From NCBI GenBank assembly GCA_027339205.1, contig DAHWOV010000121.1, forward strand, positions 1 through 33,028: DNA of 33,028 nt, in the 5' to 3' direction. Source of the stretch: JAJYVT01 sp027339205 (GTDB lineage: Bacteria; Actinomycetota; Acidimicrobiia; Acidimicrobiales; RAAP-2). The number at the start of each line of letters is the position of its first letter. Position 1 is the first letter of the stretch. Of this stretch, positions 29,268 through 33,028 are shown one piece after another. The notes under the pieces are model-generated. The model saw nothing but the letters and a program-made list of their open reading frames with translations, was not told the DNA's origin and did not search any database. The position numbers and the translations under genes are program-made.

Positions 29268-30005
29268 ATGCGCCGGGTGCGACATCTCGTTGCGCCCGCT
29301 GCGGTCGTGGCCGGCGCCTACGTCGCCGGTTCGGTTCCGTTCTCCCAGCTCGCGGCACGCTGGTTCGCCGGCCAAGACCTCCGCCGGGTGGGCACCGGCA
29401 CGGTCTCTGGCACGGGCCTCTACGAGGTCGCGGGGTTCGGACCGCTTGCGATGGCGGGGGCGCTCGACGTGGCCAAAGGCGCCGTCGGCCCGCTCCTCGC
29501 TGGCATGGTCCTCAGACACTGGAGGCCGAGGGTGACGGACGGCGGGCCGGCGCGCGGCGGCCCGACGCGAGGCGACAGCTGCCTGGGCGCGCTCGCTGCA
29601 GGCGCAGCGATCGCCGGTCACGACTGGTCTCCGTGGCTCAGATGGCGGGGCGGACGGGGACTTTCCCCGGCTCTCGGCTCGACCCTCGTGCTCGCTCCCG
29701 AAGGCGCCGCCGTGCTCGCCGCAGGCATGGCCGTGGGCCGCATCGTGCGCCAGAGCGGGGCCGTGACGGCAGTTGCGATCGTGAGCCTTCCCGCCGTGCT
29801 CGGTGCGAGCCGCGCCGGGCCGGGCGTCGCTCTCGGCCTGTGCATCTGCGTCCCGATGCTCGCAAAGCGCGTGCTGGGCAATGCCCCGCTGCGCCTGCCC
29901 CAAGACATAGCTCCTCGTGCGCAGCGCACGGTCCCCTCCCTCGGGGCACGTGCACGCTCTCGCCTCGTGTTCGACCGGGATCCCCCGCTCGCGGAGGAGG
30001 CATGA
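29268..30005 (+). CDS. PlsY-like glycerol-3-phosphate acyltransferase homologue
   Basis: A 245-residue membrane protein with several hydrophobic segments. It resembles PlsY, which acylates glycerol-3-phosphate with acyl-phosphate. AYVAGSVPFSQLAARWF (17-33) matches PlsY motif 1, and GHDWSPWLRWRGGRGLSPALG (117-137) matches the GH...F.GGKG motif, with Arg in place of Lys. The GSGN-type motif is altered: GTGTVSGTG (42-50) lacks the conserved Asn. A Gly/Arg-rich insert lies at 91-104. It may be a divergent or non-standard acyltransferase. ATG 29268 fits the position before the first membrane segment, but no ribosome-binding site is visible. Its stop overlaps the start of the DegV gene by 4 nt. Confidence 0.75.
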   Translation: MRRVRHLVAPAAVVAGAYVAGSVPFSQLAARWFAGQDLRRVGTGTVSGTGLYEVAGFGPLAMAGALDVAKGAVGPLLAGMVLRHWRPRVTDGGPARGGPTRGDSCLGALAAGAAIAGHDWSPWLRWRGGRGLSPALGSTLVLAPEGAAVLAAGMAVGRIVRQSGAVTAVAIVSLPAVLGASRAGPGVALGLCICVPMLAKRVLGNAPLRLPQDIAPRAQRTVPSLGARARSRLVFDRDPPLAEEA

Positions 30006-31009
30006 GCGCCAGCTCCGGTCTGCATCCGCCTGCGCGTCGGCAGCCGTCCTCGGGACGGCAGCCGTCCCCGGGTCGGCAGCTGTCCTCAAGTTGGCAGCCG
30101 TCCTCGGGTCGGCACGCGACCTCCGACGACACCGTCGCGGTGGTCACCGACGGCGCGGCCTCGCTGCCCGACGCGGTGCGGGACCACCTCGGCATCCGGA
30201 TCGTCCCGATGGCGGTCGTGCTCGGCGACGAGGTCCGCCGAGACCACGAGCTCTCGCCGGCCGACATTCTCGACGGCGCCGCACGAGGCCCCGTGACCAC
30301 CTCCGCGCCGAGCCCGGGCGACTATCTCGGGGCGCTCGGAGAGCTCCGAGACCGCCACGTCGTCGTGCTGACCGTGGCCCGGGGCATGAGCGCGTCCTAC
30401 GAGTCCGCGAAGATCGCAGCCGGCTACCTCGAGAAGCGACGTGCCGCCGTCGTCGACACCCAGACGGCCGCCGGCGGACAGGGCCTCGTCGTGATGGCTG
30501 CGGCCCGCGCTGCGCGAGCGGGTGCCGGGCTCGACGACGTGGCGGCCGCCGCGCAACGCGTCATCCGCCGCGTGCACCTGCTCGCGTCCTTGGACCGCCT
30601 CGACCACCTCGCGACGAGCGGCCGCGTCCCGAAGGTCGTCACGCTCGCGGGGCGGTCGGTGGGCATGCGCGCCATCTTCGAATTCTCCTTTGGCCGAGCA
30701 CGTGTCCGCATGCCCGCACGCAACGCGGACAGCGCAGTGGCCAGGATCGTCGCTGCATGCGGCGCCGACGACCCTGGCGGGGCGCGCCTGCACGCCGCGG
30801 TCCTCGACGCGGAGGCACCCGCCGCGGCAGAGGCGCTCATGGACGCTGTGCAGCATCTCGCGCCGCGAGGAGAGATCTACGCAGCCCCGTTCAGCTCGGT
30901 CATGGTCGCGCACACCGGTCCGGGGCTCGCAGGCCTCGCCTGGTGGTGGGAACCGCGCGAGGAGCTCGTGCCAACGGGCCAGCACGTGGCGGGCGGCGAG
31001 ACTGGGTGA
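30002..31009 (+). CDS. DegV/FakB-like fatty-acid-binding protein
   Basis: A 335-residue DegV-family protein. DegV/FakB proteins bind a fatty acid that FakA phosphorylates to acyl-phosphate. The fold begins at about residue 42 (DDTVAVVTDGAASLPDAV). The TTSAPSPGDYL motif (99-109), ARGMSASYESAK, LDRLDHLATSGRVPKV and the C-terminal VAHTGPGLAGLAWW are the lipid-binding motifs. Residues 13-40 are an extra N-terminal stretch of RQPSSG-type hexads from an 18-bp DNA repeat. ATG 30002 has GGAGGAGG upstream and overlaps the PlsY-like stop (ATGA). The coupling fits a route from fatty acid through acyl-phosphate to glycerol-3-phosphate; no FakA gene is in the window. Confidence 0.92.
   Translation: MSASSGLHPPARRQPSSGRQPSPGRQLSSSWQPSSGRHATSDDTVAVVTDGAASLPDAVRDHLGIRIVPMAVVLGDEVRRDHELSPADILDGAARGPVTTSAPSPGDYLGALGELRDRHVVVLTVARGMSASYESAKIAAGYLEKRRAAVVDTQTAAGGQGLVVMAAARAARAGAGLDDVAAAAQRVIRRVHLLASLDRLDHLATSGRVPKVVTLAGRSVGMRAIFEFSFGRARVRMPARNADSAVARIVAACGADDPGGARLHAAVLDAEAPAAAEALMDAVQHLAPRGEIYAAPFSSVMVAHTGPGLAGLAWWWEPREELVPTGQHVAGGETG
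30038..30121. repeat. 18-bp tandem repeat at the 5' end of the DegV gene
   Basis: CGGCAGCCGTCCTCGGGA-type units start at 30038, 30056, 30074, 30092 and 30110 (last partial). In frame; encodes RQPSSG hexads. Confidence 0.97.
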
Positions 31010-31091
31010 ACCGGCAATGGGTGCGTCCTGCAAGGACGCCGGGGGCCGGACGGGCTCGTCGCGCGCCCAGCGGGCTCAGCGGCCTCGGCGC

Positions 31092-31124
31092 GGGCGCTCA
31101 GGGGCGCTCAGGGGCGCTCAGGCG
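31092..31124. repeat. 10-bp tandem repeat covering the comB stop
   Basis: GGGGCGCTCA-type units start at about 31091, 31101 and 31111. On the minus strand the unit carries TGA, and one copy is the stop codon of the ComB-like gene (31118-31120). It lies in the 108-base space between the convergent degV and comB genes. Confidence 0.9.
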
Positions 31125-31870
31125 CTGACGAACGCTCCTTGCTCCATGACCGACGCGTGGGCGTCCGCGTCGAGCGCGGCCGCATGGCGGGCCTCGTCGG
31201 GAAAGCCCATGGCGGCGAGCTCGCGCCCTGACGCGCATCCCTCGATCGCCGCAAGGAGGTCCGTCGCCGAGGCGAACGCCCCGGCGACGATCTGCGCTTC
31301 CACGGAGAGCTTGCAGCCGGCTCTCTCCAGCGCGCCGGCGACGGCCCCCGCGCCGAGCTGGTCTTCGAGCGCAGGACGGAGCGAGCCGTCCGGCCACCGC
31401 TCGCCGGCGGCGACGAGGAGCACCGGACGGTCCACGGCACCGTACCCGTGAGCGCGCAGCCATCCGACCGTGGCACTCAGGTTGCGAAGGCAGCCCGCGA
31501 GCACCGCGGGCCCGCCGAGCGAGGCCGCGATGGCCGAGCCATTGGGTGAAGGGAGGACGAGGCGTGGCGGCGGCGGGGCAGCGAGCAGCGCTGCAGGAGA
31601 CAGTGACCAGGGATGCTCGGGGGACTGCTCGCGGCGGCGGACCGCGAGCGTGGCGCCGAGGCGAGCTGCAAGCTCGGCTGCGCCTTCTGCGTCCATCGGG
31701 AACGGGACGACCTCAGTGCCACGCCCGGTGGCGATGCTCACCGACGTCGTGAAGGAGAGCACGTCGACGACCACCACCGCACCGGCATCTCCGCCGAGCA
31801 GGGTCGCCGCCTCGGATCCCCAGTCGAACCGGACGCCGCTCCCCTGCTGGCGGAGCGGCCCGACGAGCAC
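31118..31870 (-). CDS. comB: 2-phosphosulfolactate phosphatase family protein (ComB-like)
   Basis: A protein of about 250 residues of the ComB family, Mg-dependent phosphatases that release sulfolactate in archaeal coenzyme M synthesis. Family stretches are VVVVDVLSFTTSVSIATGRG, LVLPSPNGSAIAASLGG and LVAAGERWPDGSLRPALEDQ followed by LGAGAV. Bacterial members are widespread and their true substrate is mostly unknown; no other coenzyme M gene is here. The start is uncertain: GTG codons at 31870, 31882 and 31945 are all in frame without a clear ribosome-binding site. I chose the one closest to the conserved VRFDWG. It is divergent from the peptidase gene. Confidence 0.8.
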   Translation of the reverse strand: MLVGPLRQQGSGVRFDWGSEAATLLGGDAGAVVVVDVLSFTTSVSIATGRGTEVVPFPMDAEGAAELAARLGATLAVRRREQSPEHPWSLSPAALLAAPPPPRLVLPSPNGSAIAASLGGPAVLAGCLRNLSATVGWLRAHGYGAVDRPVLLVAAGERWPDGSLRPALEDQLGAGAVAGALERAGCKLSVEAQIVAGAFASATDLLAAIEGCASGRELAAMGFPDEARHAAALDADAHASVMEQGAFVSA

Positions 31871-32032
31871 CTCGTCTACCACCGGAGCACGCCTACGAGA
31901 CCGGCATGGCAGGCCCACCTGAGGAGAGCCCCGCCACGCCGGCACCCCTCTGACGGGCTCGATGGCTGCGTTGCCACTTGGACTCCCTTCCTCGAGGCAC
32001 GATGCTACGGCTCACGTCGGGGAGCGGCGCGC

Positions 32033-32038
32033 TAACTT
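32033..32038 (+). promoter_or_regulatory. Candidate -10 box for a leaderless peptidase transcript
   Basis: TAACTT lies 6 nt before ATG 32045, with no ribosome-binding site between. Confidence 0.45.
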
Positions 32039-32044
32039 GACCCG

Positions 32045-32746
32045 ATGCCCGCCGCCGCGCCGACGATCCTCGCGACCTCTGGCGGGTTCAAGAGAGGCCG
32101 CAGGACCGATCTCGCCTTCGGGCCGCTGGTCCTGCACGCGGTCGAGCTCTCCGGCGTCTCGGGGAGGCGCCCGAGACTGTGCCACGTCGGCACCGCGATG
32201 GGCGACCAGCGGTGGTTCAACGCCATGGTGGAGGAGGCGGGCAGCGCGGCTGGCATCGACGTCGTGCATCTCAACCTGTTCACGATGCCCCCCGTGGACG
32301 ACGTCGCCGGCCTCGTGCTCGACCAGGACGTGGTCTGGGTGGGCGGTGGCAGCGTGGCCAACCTGCTGGCCGTCTGGGAGATCCACGGCATCCCCGCGGT
32401 GATGCGCAGCGCATGGGAGTCCGGCGTCGTCCTCGCGGGCGTCTCGGCCGGTTCGCTCTGCTGGCACGTCGGCGGCACGACCGACTCGTTCGGCCCAGAG
32501 CTCCGCCCGGTGACGAACGGACTGGGCTTCCTCCCATACTCCAACGGCGTGCACTACGACTCCGAGGAGCAGCGGCGCCCCCTGTTGCACCGCCTGATCG
32601 CCGCGGGCACCCTGCCCGATGGCTACGCGACCGACGACGGGGTGGGCCTCCTCTACCGCGGGACCGAGCTCGAGGGGGCGGTCAGCGAGTTGAAGGGCAA
32701 AGGCGCCTATGCCCTCCGCCGCACAGGTGAGCGGGTCGTCGAATAG
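32045..32746 (+). CDS. Peptidase E-like serine peptidase (S51 family)
   Basis: A 233-residue protein of the S51 peptidase family, related to aspartyl dipeptidase PepE and cyanophycinase. The nucleophile is Ser134 in LAGVSAGSLCWH. The preceding glycine-rich VWVGGGSVANLLAVW is typical of the class I amidotransferase-like fold. SNGVHYDSEEQRRPLLHRLI contains a histidine in the region where PepE has its catalytic one. The substrate is probably a small peptide, perhaps with N-terminal Asp, but this is not shown by sequence. The ATG is probably leaderless. It has no obvious functional partner here. Confidence 0.88.
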   Translation: MPAAAPTILATSGGFKRGRRTDLAFGPLVLHAVELSGVSGRRPRLCHVGTAMGDQRWFNAMVEEAGSAAGIDVVHLNLFTMPPVDDVAGLVLDQDVVWVGGGSVANLLAVWEIHGIPAVMRSAWESGVVLAGVSAGSLCWHVGGTTDSFGPELRPVTNGLGFLPYSNGVHYDSEEQRRPLLHRLIAAGTLPDGYATDDGVGLLYRGTELEGAVSELKGKGAYALRRTGERVVE

Positions 32747-33028
32747 CGCCTGGAGCCCCGGCTGCTGCCCGGCGCAACATAGGCCTGCGAGCACACCCGG
32801 CGATCGCTCCCCCGCCACGGCCCGGAGCGTTCCCCGTCATCCCGGTACAGGTGGCGAGGGCGCCGGCGACATTCGGCCAGCGTCGCTGACCGGACTTCCG
32901 GAGCTCGTAGGCATTTGAGGTCCCGCGGCCGAGCAAAGTGCCAGGCAGGAACGCTGGAAGGTGGCCGGGGCCCGAAAAGGCGTAGGCACATGGGGACCTG
33001 CTAAATCCGTCAATCTACCTGGAGTGTC
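32747..33028. other. Right-edge stretch without a supportable gene
   Basis: The 282 bases after the peptidase gene have no frame I can assign. A minus-strand frame is open from the right edge down to a TGA at 32837-32839 (63 codons), but its third positions are much less GC-rich than those of real genes here and I recognise no domain. CGTAGGCA occurs at 32906 and 32981. The last 35 bases are clearly less GC-rich than the rest of the window. Confidence 0.4.

Noticed and set aside
31118..31870. Evidence for coenzyme M synthesis
   Set aside because: ComB-like proteins are common in bacteria without coenzyme M; no comA, comC, comD or comE partner is in the window.
32837..33028. C-terminal part of a gene entering from the right edge on the minus strand
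   Set aside because: The frame is open for 63 codons but has low third-position GC for this genome, a Ser/Pro-rich product and no recognisable motif.

Overview
The window reads as a very GC-rich actinobacterial chromosome segment. Three lineage markers support this: a mycothiol-dependent formaldehyde dehydrogenase (6570-7679), the decaprenylphosphoryl-arabinose trio UbiA/DprE1/DprE2 (9734-12911), and the GlgE alpha-glucan pathway (14519-25920). An LLM-class flavin/F420-type oxidoreductase and heavy use of GTG starts fit as well. I cannot name a species. A deep-branching actinobacterium such as Acidimicrobiia is a guess from the mixture of arabinan genes with a CsrA-type protein. No tRNA, rRNA, CRISPR array, transposase or phage gene was seen.

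Layout. 1-3519: the tail of an unknown gene, then a minus-strand run of YjbQ-like, thioredoxin-like, PH/SHOCT membrane and phosphodiester-glycosidase-domain genes. 3766-5765: an OmpR-type response regulator and its sensor kinase. 5954-9684: a NUDIX hydrolase, the mycothiol dehydrogenase, a DapA-family aldolase and a two-gene membrane pair (COG4280-like plus a 75-aa partner). 9734-12911: the arabinan-precursor operon. 12964-14515: an LLM oxidoreductase and an unusual 184-residue protein built from two CsrA-like parts. 14519-28743, minus strand: a quinone-oxidoreductase-like gene, then six genes each joined to the next by a 4-nt start/stop overlap: aidB, glgE, treS-maltokinase fusion, malQ, glgB, glgX. 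28817-32746: a small acidic protein, a PlsY-like acyltransferase coupled to a DegV/FakB-like protein, a ComB-like phosphatase and an S51 peptidase. The last 282 bases hold no gene I can support.

How the genes work together. TreS would turn trehalose into maltose, the fused maltokinase would make maltose-1-phosphate, GlgE would polymerise it, and GlgB, GlgX and MalQ would branch, debranch and remodel the glucan. UbiA, DprE1 and DprE2 would turn decaprenol phosphate and PRPP into decaprenylphosphoryl arabinose, the arabinose donor of the cell wall. The CsrA-like gene ends 3 bases from the end of glgX, so a possible carbon-storage regulator converges on the glucan operon.

The most unusual global property is about fifteen short tandem repeats (units of 10-44 bp) in 33 kb. 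Most sit at gene ends, and several contain a stop codon, a start codon or a ribosome-binding site. Units inside genes are all multiples of three. Several genes also carry a TANNNT box 6-8 nt before the start codon and lack a ribosome-binding site, which suggests leaderless transcription.
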